Origin: Vibrio furnissii CIP 102972
GTDB taxonomy: Bacteria > Pseudomonadota > Gammaproteobacteria > Enterobacterales > Vibrionaceae
DNA: 64,000 bases
Direction of reading: 5' to 3'
Assembly (NCBI RefSeq): GCF_000176175.1
Contig: NZ_ACZP01000014.1
Span: 1,364,001 to 1,428,000 of the forward strand
Position numbers and translations under genes: made by a program. Positions within the stretch are counted from its first letter, which is position 1; each line of letters begins with the position of its first letter. The notes beneath the pieces were generated by a model. The model did no database searches. It had not been told where the DNA came from and was given only the letters and a program-made list of their open reading frames with translations. Of this stretch, positions 40,247-49,031 are shown in pieces.

Positions 40247-40678
40247 ATGATCAACATTCGTGGCTTGGATCATGTGGTGCTGCGTACCACCAAGCTGGAC
40301 CAAATGCTGCATTTTTATCAAACCTTACTTGGCTGTCAGCTGGAACGCGAATTGGCGCAGGGGCTTACTCAGCTTCGCGCTGGCAATGCGTTGATCGACA
40401 TTGTGACGGTGGAGAGTGAACTCGGGCAATTGGGCGGCCAAGCGCCACAGCAAAATGGACGCAACGTCGATCATTTCTGTTTGCAGATAACGTCCGTCGA
40501 TGAAACTGAACTGACGGCATTTCTCGACCGTCACCACATTCCCCATTCGGATTTCGCCGAACGTTATGGCGCGCAAGGTTTTGGTCGCTCGGTGTACCTT
40601 GATGACCCTGAAGGCAACGTCGTGGAGCTCAAACCCTATGTTGAAACAAGTGAAGCCAGTGCGGTAAACGCTCAGTGA
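40247..40678 (+). CDS. VOC-family (glyoxalase-like) protein
   Basis: The ATG at 40247 has the better spacing from GGAGG; one at 40244 is also possible (143 or 144 residues). It has two VOC half-folds: IRGLDHVVLRTTKLDQMLHF and GRNVDHFCLQI. The last strand VYLDDPEGNVVELKPY carries the metal-ligand Glu. Such proteins act as lyases, dioxygenases or resistance proteins. It resembles the STM3117-type group of Salmonella. Confidence 0.87.
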   Translation: MINIRGLDHVVLRTTKLDQMLHFYQTLLGCQLERELAQGLTQLRAGNALIDIVTVESELGQLGGQAPQQNGRNVDHFCLQITSVDETELTAFLDRHHIPHSDFAERYGAQGFGRSVYLDDPEGNVVELKPYVETSEASAVNAQ

Positions 40679-40780
40679 CCGATGCGCATTAATCAACGCG
40701 AAGCGTACGTTAAACGGGTTGCGGCCGAGTGAGTGGCACGTTATGTTGGTCATTCAATGCTAAACAAGGAAGTCAACGTC

Positions 40781-41290
40781 ATGAGTCAGGAACTCAAATC
40801 CTCGTCGCAACGTGTGCAGGATTTTCTCTCTCGCCACGGTCAACAATTTGTGGTCAGGCAAATGCCGGCATCCACCCGCACCGCAGCCGAAGCGGCTGAA
40901 GCCGTTGGATGCAACATCGGGCAAATTGCCAAATCGCTCATTTTTAAAAACAAAGCGACCGGTGAACCGGTGTTGATCGTCGCCTCGGGTGCAAACATGG
41001 TGTGTACACGCAAAGTTGAACAAGCGACGGGCATCAAATTGAGCAAAGCGGACGCGGATTTTGTTCGCGAGAAAGTCGGGTACGCCATTGGTGGTGTGCC
41101 ACCGGTCGCCCATCATGCGCAAGTGACGACCATTATTGACCCATCACTCAAACAGTATGATGCAATTTGGGCGGCCGCTGGCACGCCGAACTCCTTGTTT
41201 GAACTACACTCAAACGAGTTGGAACAGCTCACTCAGGGGACTTGGGTCGAACTGGCCAAGTCGCCCCATATTCAGCAAGAGGAGGCGTGA
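40781..41290 (+). CDS. YbaK/EbsC-type aminoacyl-tRNA deacylase
   Basis: From the ATG at 40781 (site AAGGAAGTCAAC) the product has 169 residues. The YbaK fold shows EAVGCNIGQIAKSLIFK with the conserved catalytic Lys, and VGYAIGGVPPVAH with the conserved GxxPP loop. Family members hydrolyse mischarged tRNAs such as Cys- or Ala-tRNA-Pro. It overlaps the next gene by one base (TGATG), so they are translationally coupled. A second editing protein (AlaX) lies 1.4 kb downstream. Confidence 0.9.
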   Translation: MSQELKSSSQRVQDFLSRHGQQFVVRQMPASTRTAAEAAEAVGCNIGQIAKSLIFKNKATGEPVLIVASGANMVCTRKVEQATGIKLSKADADFVREKVGYAIGGVPPVAHHAQVTTIIDPSLKQYDAIWAAAGTPNSLFELHSNELEQLTQGTWVELAKSPHIQQEEA

Positions 41291-41670
41291 TGAGTGTGCA
41301 ACGACACGGCATTTCCATCGGGTTAGACAGAATCGACGATCAGTTTTTCGTGGTCATCAAAGCGGTGGGAACCTTGACGCATCAAGACTATGAAATCATG
41401 ACGCCGATGCTTGAGGCGGCGCTGGTCAAAGTGAATGAACCGAAGGTGAAAGTACTGTTTGATGCCACAGCGCTGCACGGCTGGGAACTGCGTGCAGCGT
41501 GGGATGATTTTAAGCTCGGCCTCAAATTCGGTTCTGACTTCGATAAGATCGCGCTGTATGGTAAGCCCGGTTGGCAAGAGTTAGCGGCCAAGATTGGCAG
41601 TTGGTTTATCTCAGGCGACATTCGTTTTTTTGAAGATGAGGCGCAAGCACTTGCATGGTTGGCGTTGTGA
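41290..41670 (+). CDS. SpoIIAA-like STAS-domain protein
   Basis: The start overlaps the stop of the YbaK gene (TGATG). The 126-residue product has the SpoIIAA-like (DUF3478) pattern FVVIKAVGTLTHQDYEIMTP, then VLFDATALHGWELRAAWDD and KIALYGKPGW. Small proteins of this family bind lipid or nucleotide in a STAS-like fold; the role is unknown. Coupling to the deacylase suggests a joint function, which is not described to my knowledge. Confidence 0.85.
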   Translation: MSVQRHGISIGLDRIDDQFFVVIKAVGTLTHQDYEIMTPMLEAALVKVNEPKVKVLFDATALHGWELRAAWDDFKLGLKFGSDFDKIALYGKPGWQELAAKIGSWFISGDIRFFEDEAQALAWLAL

Positions 41671-41715
41671 ATGCAAATTAGCCATGTTCAATCCCAAGTA
41701 AAGAGTAAATATTGA

Positions 41716-42072
41716 GTGAAATTTCAACGTTATTTAGGGTGTGCTGTTCTGGCGCTGATGGCGATGCCAGCATTCAGCGCCACGTTAGAAACGCCGCATT
41801 ATGTCATCGAAGTGACGCCACAATGTGAAGAAGGCAATGTTTCTTGTGACAATGTCACTTATGTCGGGCGTGCAAAAGAGAGTGGTAAGCTGATTGCTCT
41901 GAAAGGTGAGACGCTGCACATGAGGTGTCAAGATGGCAAAACGCCGTGTCGTTTTCTCGGCTATCACTTTGTGAACGGCAATACCGAATACCAAGTGTTG
42001 GAAAACGGTATTTTACGCGTGGTACAAAATGCCAAAGTGATTCTTGAAGAGAGAGGTCAATGGCAACACTAA
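41716..42072 (+). CDS. Periplasmic hypothetical protein
   Basis: A GTG start gives 118 residues with a signal peptide ending MPAFSA. The mature part has four cysteines, probably two disulfides (TPQCEEGNVSCDNVTYVG and MRCQDGKTPCRFLG). No family with a known role is recognised; similar short proteins occur in Vibrio and Shewanella. It overlaps the MazG-like gene by 13 bases. Confidence 0.72.
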   Translation: MKFQRYLGCAVLALMAMPAFSATLETPHYVIEVTPQCEEGNVSCDNVTYVGRAKESGKLIALKGETLHMRCQDGKTPCRFLGYHFVNGNTEYQVLENGILRVVQNAKVILEERGQWQH

Positions 42073-42494
42073 CACAGACGCTGGGCTTGAATGTTGAAGC
42101 GTTATTGGCGATTGCGCAGCGTAAAAACCGCATCGATCAAGCCAGTGATTGGTTTCATGGCGCGCAAACGTATCTGACGGAAATACATTCAGAACTGCAA
42201 GAAGTGCAGGATGAGATTCCGCATCAACGTCGCTGCTTTTTGGAAGAAGAACTGGGGGATGTCTTGTGGGACTATCTCAATCTGTTGCTGTCGCTAGAGC
42301 AAGAGAGCGAGATTCAAATGGAAAGCGTGATTGCTCGTGCGTGTCAGAAATATGAGCAGCGCGTGGGAGCCATTGAACAGGGCATGTCTTGGGATGATGT
42401 CAAAGCGCAGCAGAAAATGACACTGCAAGCGGAACAGGATGCGTGGGATGCAAAAACAACGTCCGCCGTCGCCGCGACGGTGGAAAGCCGTTAA
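42060..42494 (+). CDS. MazG-like nucleotide pyrophosphohydrolase
   Basis: The 144-residue protein carries the MazG metal motif EIHSELQEVQDE, then EEELGDVLWDYLNLLLSLE. The paired ExxE and ExxD residues bind magnesium. Small MazG proteins clean up non-canonical NTPs or reduce dNTP or ppGpp pools. It starts inside the end of the previous gene behind GAGAGGTCA, which implies coupled translation. Confidence 0.88.
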   Translation: MATLTQTLGLNVEALLAIAQRKNRIDQASDWFHGAQTYLTEIHSELQEVQDEIPHQRRCFLEEELGDVLWDYLNLLLSLEQESEIQMESVIARACQKYEQRVGAIEQGMSWDDVKAQQKMTLQAEQDAWDAKTTSAVAATVESR

Positions 42495-42656
42495 TGTAAA
42501 ACGTTGCGATTCATGATTGATCCATCGTTTTCTAACCCCTATTTTTTCAAAGCATTTTTATCACGCTTTTTGATGAAGTATGTTTCATTAAGCATCTCTC
42601 ATTAGGCACTTCTCATTAAGCATAAGCACAGAAGCGTAACAGAAGAGACACAAGGA

Positions 42657-43295
42657 ATGTGTAAAAAGCAATTTTGGGTCAACCCCTATCAAACGGCGCA
42701 TTTGACCAAAGTGAGTTGGCTCGAAGGCGATCAGGTCGAGCTGGAAGAAACCATTTTCTATGCTGAATCGGGCGGGCAAGAGAGCGATACGGGCACCATT
42801 GCCGGGATCACTGTACTCAAGGCTGAAAAACAAGGACGCACGATTCGTTACACGCTCGAGCAAACACCAGCTTTCTCCGTGGGCGAAGAAGTGTGGGTCA
42901 AGATTGATTGGCCGCGTCGCTATCAGCTCATGAAACTGCATTTCGCCGCCGAGTTGGTGTTGGAGCTGTTTTACCAGCAGTTTTCAAACGTTGAGAAAAT
43001 TGGCGCGCATATTTCCCAAGATAAAAGCCGTATCGACTTCTATTGGCCGGAAAGTATTGCGCCGCTGTTGCCGAGTGTGACAGAGCAAGCCAATCACCTG
43101 ATCGCACAAGATACGCCAATCCTCAGCGCCTTTTCCGATGAAGCTGAAGAGCGTCGCTATTGGCAAGTGGAAGGCTTTGCCAAAGTGCCGTGTGGCGGCA
43201 CGCATCTCAAAAGTACCGGTGAAGTGGGGCCGATTCGCCTCAAACGTAAAAACATCGGTGGGGGCAAAGAACGTGTCGAAATCTATCTGACATAA
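42657..43295 (+). CDS. AlaX-type alanyl-tRNA editing protein
   Basis: The 212-residue protein resembles the editing domain of alanyl-tRNA synthetase: FYAESGGQESDTGTI, then LMKLHFAAELVLELF, then PCGGTHLKSTGEVG. It would deacylate Ser- or Gly-tRNA-Ala in trans. The CxxxH part of the zinc site (CGGTH) is intact. The first part, normally HxxxH, is HxxxE here (HFAAE). Glu can also hold zinc, so the protein may still be active or may have a changed substrate. The start is close to AAGGA. Confidence 0.87.
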   Translation: MCKKQFWVNPYQTAHLTKVSWLEGDQVELEETIFYAESGGQESDTGTIAGITVLKAEKQGRTIRYTLEQTPAFSVGEEVWVKIDWPRRYQLMKLHFAAELVLELFYQQFSNVEKIGAHISQDKSRIDFYWPESIAPLLPSVTEQANHLIAQDTPILSAFSDEAEERRYWQVEGFAKVPCGGTHLKSTGEVGPIRLKRKNIGGGKERVEIYLT

Positions 43296-43399
43296 AAACA
43301 AAATTCTCACATGATGATAATTTTGTTTTTACATCGTGTCGCATCCCCCTATAGTGAGGTCATACGAATTCAACGCTACTCGGTTATCAGGGATGAACC

Positions 43400-43750
43400 A
43401 TGGTCGCTCTTTTTTTTAAATGCCTACTTGGCGCATTCGCGGTGTTACTGATTGCGCTGTTGTCGAAAAGTAAAAGCTTTTTTATCTCCGGTTTGGTGCC
43501 GTTGTTTCCGACTTTTGCACTGATCGCGCACTACATTGTCGGTACCGAGCGAACCATGGATGAACTGCGTGTCACAGCGTTGTTTGGATTGTATTCGTTG
43601 ATCCCTTACGGCGCTTATTTGCTCTCGGTGTACTATTTCAGCTACAAATTTAATTTGGTGTGGACGCTCAGCTTAGCCACGCTGGTCTGGATTGCGTTCG
43701 CAGGCTTACTGCTGTTGAGCTGGAGTCGTTTTCATCCCAGCATGGCGTGA
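43400..43750 (+). CDS. glpM: GlpM-family membrane protein
   Basis: The 116-residue protein has four hydrophobic segments and the GlpM pattern SKSFFISGLVPLFPTFALIAH. It is named from Pseudomonas, where it lies near glycerol genes and affects alginate production. No biochemical activity is known. No glycerol genes are near it here. The ribosome site AGGGATGAACC fits. Confidence 0.85.
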   Translation: MVALFFKCLLGAFAVLLIALLSKSKSFFISGLVPLFPTFALIAHYIVGTERTMDELRVTALFGLYSLIPYGAYLLSVYYFSYKFNLVWTLSLATLVWIAFAGLLLLSWSRFHPSMA

Positions 43751-43788
43751 TGGGGCAGTCCCGCAGTCAATCGAAGAAGGAAGTCTCC

Positions 43789-44196
43789 ATGGACGTGTTT
43801 GAGTGTGTGTCGTTTATGCTGGTCAACGATGGAAAAATCCTGCTGGAAAAGCGTTCAGCCAGCAAAACGCATGATCCCAATATGGTGGCGATTCCGGGCG
43901 GGCACATTGAAGTGGGTGAAAGCCAAACGGATGCTTTGCTCCGCGAGCTGGATGAAGAACTCGCGGTATTGCCACAACAATCGGTCTATCTCTGCTCGTT
44001 ATATCACCCAACCGGAGAGTTGCAGTTGTTGCATTACTATGTGATTCCGCAATGGTGCGGCGAGATCGCCTGTCATGAAGCGGAAGCGGTGTTTTGGGCA
44101 GACATTGACCCAAGCGTCGTTGAAACGGATGCGGACCGATTGGCGATTCTGGAGTACCAACGCTTATATGCCAGTGGCGTGTTGTCGCTGCCTTGA
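43789..44196 (+). CDS. Nudix hydrolase
   Basis: From the ATG at 43789 (site GAAGGAAGTCTCC) the product has 135 residues. The Nudix box GGHIEVGESQTDALLRELDEEL matches G-x5-E-x7-R-E-x2-E-E with the variant RELDEEL. It hydrolyses a nucleoside diphosphate linked to some other group. The specificity cannot be told. Confidence 0.88.
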   Translation: MDVFECVSFMLVNDGKILLEKRSASKTHDPNMVAIPGGHIEVGESQTDALLRELDEELAVLPQQSVYLCSLYHPTGELQLLHYYVIPQWCGEIACHEAEAVFWADIDPSVVETDADRLAILEYQRLYASGVLSLP

Positions 44197-44338
44197 TGCA
44201 GCGTGCGGTATAAATGAATTAACATGGCATCATTTTATGCGTATGGTTGAATGTGCGCGCGTGAATGATTCACCGCATCACATCGGCCATGCCGGCCGAA
44301 TGAACGTTTGTTAAAACAGACTGGAAAAGGAGTTTCCT

Positions 44339-44968
44339 ATGTCACTCGAAACCTGGATGGTTTTTGCTTTGGCTGTGCTTATTCTCACTGCATCGCCGGG
44401 GCCAAGTTCGCTACTCTGTATGACCAAAGGTGTTGTGTCTGGCTGGCGACGGGCGTTTGCTACCGCGCTGGGCAGTTTGACGGCGATTACCGGCATCATG
44501 ACCTTGTCATTCACCGGCCTTGGGGTGCTCATCGCCTCGTCAGAAGTGATCTTCAATGTTGTTAAATGGTTCGGTGCCGCTTACTTGGCTTACCTTGGCG
44601 TGAAAGCGCTGACGTCAAAGCAAGATCAATACGATATGGTCAATGGTGAAACGAACCAAGTTGCCGGTTACCGCGCGCATTATGTCAGCGGCTTTATCGT
44701 CGGTGCCAGTAATCCCAAGGCCATTTTGTTTTTTACCGCACTGTTTCCACAGTTCATTGACCCTCACGCAGCGCTGCTGACTCAATACCTTATTTTTGCG
44801 TCAACATTCATGGTGATGGAGCTATCTTGGCTCTGTGTTTACGCGTATCTCGGGGCAAAATCTTCCACATGGATCCTGGCCAAAGGGCGCGCCAAACTGT
44901 TCAACCGCCTTACGGGCGGGGTGTTTGTTGGCGCCGGTGCGTGGCTCTCCACTGTTTCAAGAACCTAA
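44339..44968 (+). CDS. LysE/RhtB-family amino acid exporter
   Basis: The 209-residue protein has six membrane segments and the family motif ILTASPGPSSLLCMTKG near residue 20. GFIVGASNPKAILFFTALFPQF is the conserved middle loop. It exports amino acids such as homoserine, threonine or lysine. A second, different LysE-type gene lies at 48394. The ribosome site AAAAGGAG is strong. Confidence 0.9.
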   Translation: MSLETWMVFALAVLILTASPGPSSLLCMTKGVVSGWRRAFATALGSLTAITGIMTLSFTGLGVLIASSEVIFNVVKWFGAAYLAYLGVKALTSKQDQYDMVNGETNQVAGYRAHYVSGFIVGASNPKAILFFTALFPQFIDPHAALLTQYLIFASTFMVMELSWLCVYAYLGAKSSTWILAKGRAKLFNRLTGGVFVGAGAWLSTVSRT

Positions 44969-44985
44969 ATCGATAGGAGCAATGC

Positions 44986-45453
44986 ATGTCGCAGTACGGC
45001 GCAACCGTGAAATGGCAACGTCAGCCAAGTGAAGTGTTTCATGACAACCAATACAGCCGAGGCCATGAATGGCAGTTTGATGGAGGCGTCACGGTGCCTG
45101 CTTCGGCATCACCTCATATTGTGCCGTTGCCCTTGTCGGTGGCTGAGAATGTCGATCCGGAAGAAGCGATGATTGCGGCATTGTCGAGTTGTCATATGTT
45201 GGTGTTTTTGTCGATTGCGGCGAAAAAGCGTTATGTGGTCGAATCGTATGAAGATCAGGCCATCGGTACATTGGCACCCAATCAAGAAGGTAAAACGGCA
45301 CTCACTCAGGTGGTGTTGCGACCCAAAGTCATCTTCTCAGGAGAGAAGCAACCCAGCGTGGAGATGCTCGAAAAAATGCATCATCAATCGCATGAAAACT
45401 GCTTCATCGCGAATTCGGTCAAAACCGAAGTCACCACGCAAATCGTGCTGTAA
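44986..45453 (+). CDS. OsmC-family peroxide-reducing protein
   Basis: The 155-residue protein has both OsmC cysteines: one in ALSSCHMLVFLSIAAKKR and one in HQSHENCFIANSVK. OsmC/Ohr proteins reduce organic hydroperoxides with lipoylated or dihydrolipoate-type donors. This is the YhfA/OsmC-like subgroup that begins with ATVKWQR. It starts 17 bases after the exporter gene and has an AGGAG site. Confidence 0.88.
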   Translation: MSQYGATVKWQRQPSEVFHDNQYSRGHEWQFDGGVTVPASASPHIVPLPLSVAENVDPEEAMIAALSSCHMLVFLSIAAKKRYVVESYEDQAIGTLAPNQEGKTALTQVVLRPKVIFSGEKQPSVEMLEKMHHQSHENCFIANSVKTEVTTQIVL

Positions 45454-45469
45454 TAGACAAGGAGTCATG

Positions 45470-45913
45470 ATGCAGGTTTTACAAGCGACATCTTCGGATT
45501 TGGAGACAGTCTCCGAGTTGTTTGATGCGTACCGCCAGTTTTACCAACAATCTGCGAATCTGAATGCGGCTCGTGATTTTATTGCCAAGCGCTTGAGCGC
45601 GCAAGATTCAGTGATTTTTGTCGTGAGGGAGGGAAATGAACTGTTGGGATTTGCTCAGTTGTATCCTTCTTTTTCATCAGTGGCGATGAAACGCATGTGG
45701 TATCTGAACGATCTTTTTGTCGCAGCGGGCGCTCGCCGTCGGGGCGTGGCTGGGTTGTTGCTGACGCATATTCGTCATTACGCGATTGAAACCGATGCAC
45801 TGACGGTGAAATTGGCCACTGCGGTTGAAAATGAACCGGCCAAAGCGCTGTATGAATCGCATGGTTATGTCAAAGTGACCGCGTTTGATCATTACACTCA
45901 ACGCCTTCAATAG
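45470..45913 (+). CDS. GNAT-family N-acetyltransferase
   Basis: The start is ATG 45470 or 45467; both follow AAGGAG, and 45470 has the better spacing (147 residues). YLNDLFVAAGARRRGVAGLLL holds the acetyl-CoA loop R-R-x-G-V-A, and NEPAKALYESHGYVKVTAFDHY is the conserved end. The end is close to the YhbS/PA4866-like small acetyltransferases. The acceptor is unknown. Confidence 0.88.
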   Translation: MQVLQATSSDLETVSELFDAYRQFYQQSANLNAARDFIAKRLSAQDSVIFVVREGNELLGFAQLYPSFSSVAMKRMWYLNDLFVAAGARRRGVAGLLLTHIRHYAIETDALTVKLATAVENEPAKALYESHGYVKVTAFDHYTQRLQ

Positions 45914-45934
45914 CGAATGAGTAAGGATTCAAGG

Positions 45935-46516
45935 ATGAATATCGCCATTTACATTTATGACGAAGCGGAAGTGCTCGACTTTTCTGGTCCATTTGAAGTG
46001 CTGAGTACGGCGAAGCGTTTGGCTGGCAACGATTGGCGTGTCTTTTTCGTGGCTCAGCACGACACATTAGTGAACGCGCGCGGTGGCTATGGCGTCAATC
46101 CGCATTACTGCTTCCAGAATCATCCGCCAATTGATGTTTTGATTGTGGTAGGTGGCGTGCACACCGCGGAGTTGAACAAGCCCGAGGTGGTGGACTGGAT
46201 CCGCGCGGTTGCACGTGACGCAAGCGAAGTGGCCTCGGTGTGTACGGGAGCCTTTCTGCTTGCCAAGGCCGGTGTAGTGACCGATCAATCGGTCACTACA
46301 CATTGGGAAGATATTGCTGATTTAAAAGCGATGTTTCCAGCGCTAGATGTTGAGGCGCATGTGCGTTGGGTGCGCAGTGGCAACATCACCACGTCGGCTG
46401 GCATTTCCGCAGGGATCGACATGAGCCTGTATTTGGTCTCGGTGCTCGATTCGATGGCATTGGCCGAGCGCACGGCGAACCAGATGGAATACGATTGGAA
46501 CAAAACTCAACAATGA
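45935..46516 (+). CDS. DJ-1/PfpI-family protein (isonitrile hydratase-like)
   Basis: From the ATG at 45935 (AAGGATTCAAGG ahead) the product has 193 residues; an ATG at 45917 is less likely. NIAIYIYDEAEVLDFSGPFEVL and EVASVCTGAFLLAKAG show the DJ-1/PfpI fold with the nucleophile Cys in VCTGAF. The helix-turn-helix domain of GlxA-type regulators is absent. The nearest described enzymes include isonitrile hydratase; the substrate is unknown. Confidence 0.87.
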   Translation: MNIAIYIYDEAEVLDFSGPFEVLSTAKRLAGNDWRVFFVAQHDTLVNARGGYGVNPHYCFQNHPPIDVLIVVGGVHTAELNKPEVVDWIRAVARDASEVASVCTGAFLLAKAGVVTDQSVTTHWEDIADLKAMFPALDVEAHVRWVRSGNITTSAGISAGIDMSLYLVSVLDSMALAERTANQMEYDWNKTQQ

Positions 46517-46610
46517 AGGATCGCTTTCGGTGAATTATGCTTGTTGAGAGAAAGTTTCGTCATTTGAACTGCTGTTAGAATGACGACAAAACGAGTCAGA
46601 GAGATGTGGT

Positions 46611-47159
46611 ATGAAAAATAAAGCGTTACTGATTATTGATGTTCAGGAATCCCTTTTTGAGCCGGTGCCAAAGCCCTACGCGGCAAAAGATGTTGTGCAC
46701 AACATCAACACGCTGAGTCATTGGGCAAGGGAGAAAGGCTATCCGGTGATCTTCATTCAACACGAAGAGCCAGAATACCCAGAGCTGAAATACGAGAGTG
46801 AAGGGTGGCAACTGCAACATGATTTGAACACCGAAGAGGGGGATCTGTTTGTGCGTAAAACCACGCCGGATTCATTCCACCACACGGATTTACGTTGCTT
46901 GCTGGAAGAGCAGGATATCGATGAGTTGGTGATCTGCGGGTACGCTTCTGATTTTTGTGTGGACACCACCACACGTCGCGCTGCGGCATTGGGTTATGCG
47001 ATTCAACTGGCGACGGATGCGCACACCACGCATGACAAGCCCCATGCCTCTGCCGAACTGATTCGTCATCACCATTCGTTTGTGCTGTCTCATATTTCCA
47101 GTTTCCGGGTGCCGATCAAGGCGATGACCACCCTAGAAATTTGCCAAAGTACGGACTAA
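46611..47159 (+). CDS. Isochorismatase-family cysteine hydrolase, second copy
   Basis: The 182-residue protein has the triad Asp in LLIIDVQESLFEP, Lys in FVRKTTPDSFHHTDL and Cys in LVICGYASDFCVDTTTRRA. The GYASDFCVDTT form is close to nicotinamidase-like amidohydrolases, but the metal-binding set of true nicotinamidases is not evident. It is not a recent copy of the gene at 36817. The ribosome site is GAGAGATGTGGT. Confidence 0.88.
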   Translation: MKNKALLIIDVQESLFEPVPKPYAAKDVVHNINTLSHWAREKGYPVIFIQHEEPEYPELKYESEGWQLQHDLNTEEGDLFVRKTTPDSFHHTDLRCLLEEQDIDELVICGYASDFCVDTTTRRAAALGYAIQLATDAHTTHDKPHASAELIRHHHSFVLSHISSFRVPIKAMTTLEICQSTD

Positions 47160-47329
47160 TTCAGGCGTCTTCGTCACTCACGCCGCGTCACGAAAGTGAG
47201 ACGCTTAGCCTGTCAATGATTTGTTTCATCAATAAGTTGTTTGCAGGCTGGACATTAAATCGATATGGTAGGTGTTTCTTAAGACAACAAGTTTGTTGCC
47301 GTTCTACATATTTCATTTCAGGATAAAAA

Positions 47330-47764
47330 ATGAAAAAGATCCTTCCTGCGATTTTATCGATGTTAGTGCTTTGTTCCGCTTCTGCTGTTGCTCGTGATGA
47401 TGTGGGCAATTACTCGATTCAAGATGCTTTAAACCAAGAGGTTGCACAAACCAAATTGGGTGATGACGTTCAATTTTTCTTTGGTGATCAAGTGCATCCA
47501 GCGGTACTGAAAACGATGGGCGAGTTCAAAACCAACAAGAAAACCAACGCCTTTAACAAAAGCGATGAAGAAGCGTGCCAATGGGTCTTTCTCTCAGCCA
47601 TGATCGCGCTGAAAGACCGCGCCATCAAAGAAGGTGGTAATGCTGTCGTTAACATCAAATCGAACTACAAAAATAATCTCACGTCCAGTGAAGATACTTT
47701 TCAATGTGGTGCCGGCGCTGTGATTGCTGGTGTCGCGCTCACGGGTGAAGTTGTCAAACTGTAA
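47330..47764 (+). CDS. Exported hypothetical protein (YbjQ-like)
   Basis: The 144-residue product has a signal peptide ending SASAVA. The mature part shows DDVQFFFGDQVHPAVLKTMG, two cysteines (EEACQW and TFQCGAGA) and KDRAIKEGGNAVVNIKSNYK, a pattern like the YbjQ/heavy-metal-associated fold. Similar proteins are often mislabelled excinuclease ATPase subunit in databases; nothing here supports DNA repair. The AGGA site before the ATG is good. Confidence 0.75.
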   Translation: MKKILPAILSMLVLCSASAVARDDVGNYSIQDALNQEVAQTKLGDDVQFFFGDQVHPAVLKTMGEFKTNKKTNAFNKSDEEACQWVFLSAMIALKDRAIKEGGNAVVNIKSNYKNNLTSSEDTFQCGAGAVIAGVALTGEVVKL

Positions 47765-47828
47765 CCCGATACGATTGCGAAAGGCGGAGCCCGAATTCGG
47801 GCTCTTTTTGTCACTCAAAGGGGGTCTT

Positions 47829-48362
47829 TTGAAGTTAGTTGCGCCGCACCCATGCTACGAATCTGCATTTCATATTTTCTATCAAGATTTTGTGCATCAT
47901 GACCCGGAAAATTCGGCTTACTATGAGCCGAGTCAGCATGCATTTGCTCAATACGTTCAACGGCTCAATGATGAAGCACAAGGGATTGGATTGCCGACCG
48001 GATACGTGCCTTGCAATCATTTCTGGCTGGTGGATGATGCGCATCAAATCTTGGGGGCGATTCGTGTGCGGCACCATATAGAAAATGACTTTCTGCGTGT
48101 TGAATGCGGGCATATCGGTTATGACGTTGCTCCATCACAACGACGACAAGGGGTTGGTAGCCATATGCTATCGCTCGCGCTTCGCCAAGCACACGCCTTA
48201 GGGATTGAACGGGCCTTGTTGGTCGCCGATTCAGACAACTGGGCTTCCAGAGGCGTCATCGAAAACAATGGCGGTGTATTTGAAAGCTTGGTTTGGGGAA
48301 AGGTCTTTGAGTGCGAATTGGCTCGGTATTGGATTGAAACCTCTGGTTCCGCACCCAACTGA
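47829..48362 (+). CDS. GNAT-family N-acetyltransferase, TTG start
   Basis: The best start is a TTG at 47829 behind AAAGGGGGTCTT, giving 177 residues (KLVAPHPCYESAFHIFYQDF). An open frame back to 47724 lies inside the previous gene's end and is unlikely. HIGYDVAPSQRRQGVGSHML holds the R-R-x-G-V-G acetyl-CoA loop, and GVIENNGGVFES is the conserved N-containing helix. The acceptor is unknown; the form resembles predicted acetyltransferases of the COG3981 type. Confidence 0.85.
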   Translation: MKLVAPHPCYESAFHIFYQDFVHHDPENSAYYEPSQHAFAQYVQRLNDEAQGIGLPTGYVPCNHFWLVDDAHQILGAIRVRHHIENDFLRVECGHIGYDVAPSQRRQGVGSHMLSLALRQAHALGIERALLVADSDNWASRGVIENNGGVFESLVWGKVFECELARYWIETSGSAPN

Positions 48363-48393
48363 TGGATTGATTGACGACGAAGGAGAGGCTGCA

Positions 48394-49008
48394 ATGGAGT
48401 ATGTATGGGCGACTATTTTGTTTGCGGTCGCCTCGTCGGTGACCCCCGGTCCAAACAACATCATGGTGATGACATCAGGACTCAATTTTGGGGTGAAGAA
48501 GAGTTTACCTTTGCTGACGGGCATCTGTGTTGGCTTTACCGTCATGTTACTGCTGGTCGGGTTGGGATTTGGCCAGTTGTTTGATCGTTTTCCGCTGTTG
48601 CACGTGGTGATTAAATGCGTTGGAACTGCTTACTTGCTCTATCTTGCGGTGTTGATTGCCCGCGCTTCGAATACCATTCAAACCGCTCCCCAAACCCAGC
48701 CGTTCGGCTTTCTTAAAGGTGCACTTTTTCAATGGGTGAATGCCAAAGCATGGGTTGTTGCAACCGGTGCAATTGCGGCGTTTACCACCGTTGGCGCTAA
48801 CTTTGTAACTCAGAATCTCATGATTGCTGCGACGTTCTTTGTCGTCTCTTTTCCGTGCGTGGGGGTGTGGTTGCTGTTTGGTTCGCTGTTGAAAAAGTGG
48901 TTGCAATCACCAAAGCAAAGACAATGGTTTAACTGGGTCATGGCGGCGTTGCTCGTCGTTTCTGTGATGCCGGTTGTGAGCGAAATTGTGAATCAACTGA
49001 CGGCGTAA
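48394..49008 (+). CDS. LysE/RhtB-family exporter, second copy
   Basis: From the ATG at 48394 (AAGGAGAGGCTGCA ahead) the product has 204 residues with about six membrane segments. The motif ASSVTPGPNNIMVMTSGLNF and the middle loop GFLKGALFQWVNAKAW identify the LysE family, of the YcgF/EamB-like branch. It exports a small amino acid such as cysteine or O-acetylserine, by family knowledge. It is clearly different from the exporter at 44339. Confidence 0.9.
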   Translation: MEYVWATILFAVASSVTPGPNNIMVMTSGLNFGVKKSLPLLTGICVGFTVMLLLVGLGFGQLFDRFPLLHVVIKCVGTAYLLYLAVLIARASNTIQTAPQTQPFGFLKGALFQWVNAKAWVVATGAIAAFTTVGANFVTQNLMIAATFFVVSFPCVGVWLLFGSLLKKWLQSPKQRQWFNWVMAALLVVSVMPVVSEIVNQLTA

Positions 49009-49031
49009 CGCGCCAACGGAGAGATGCCAGC

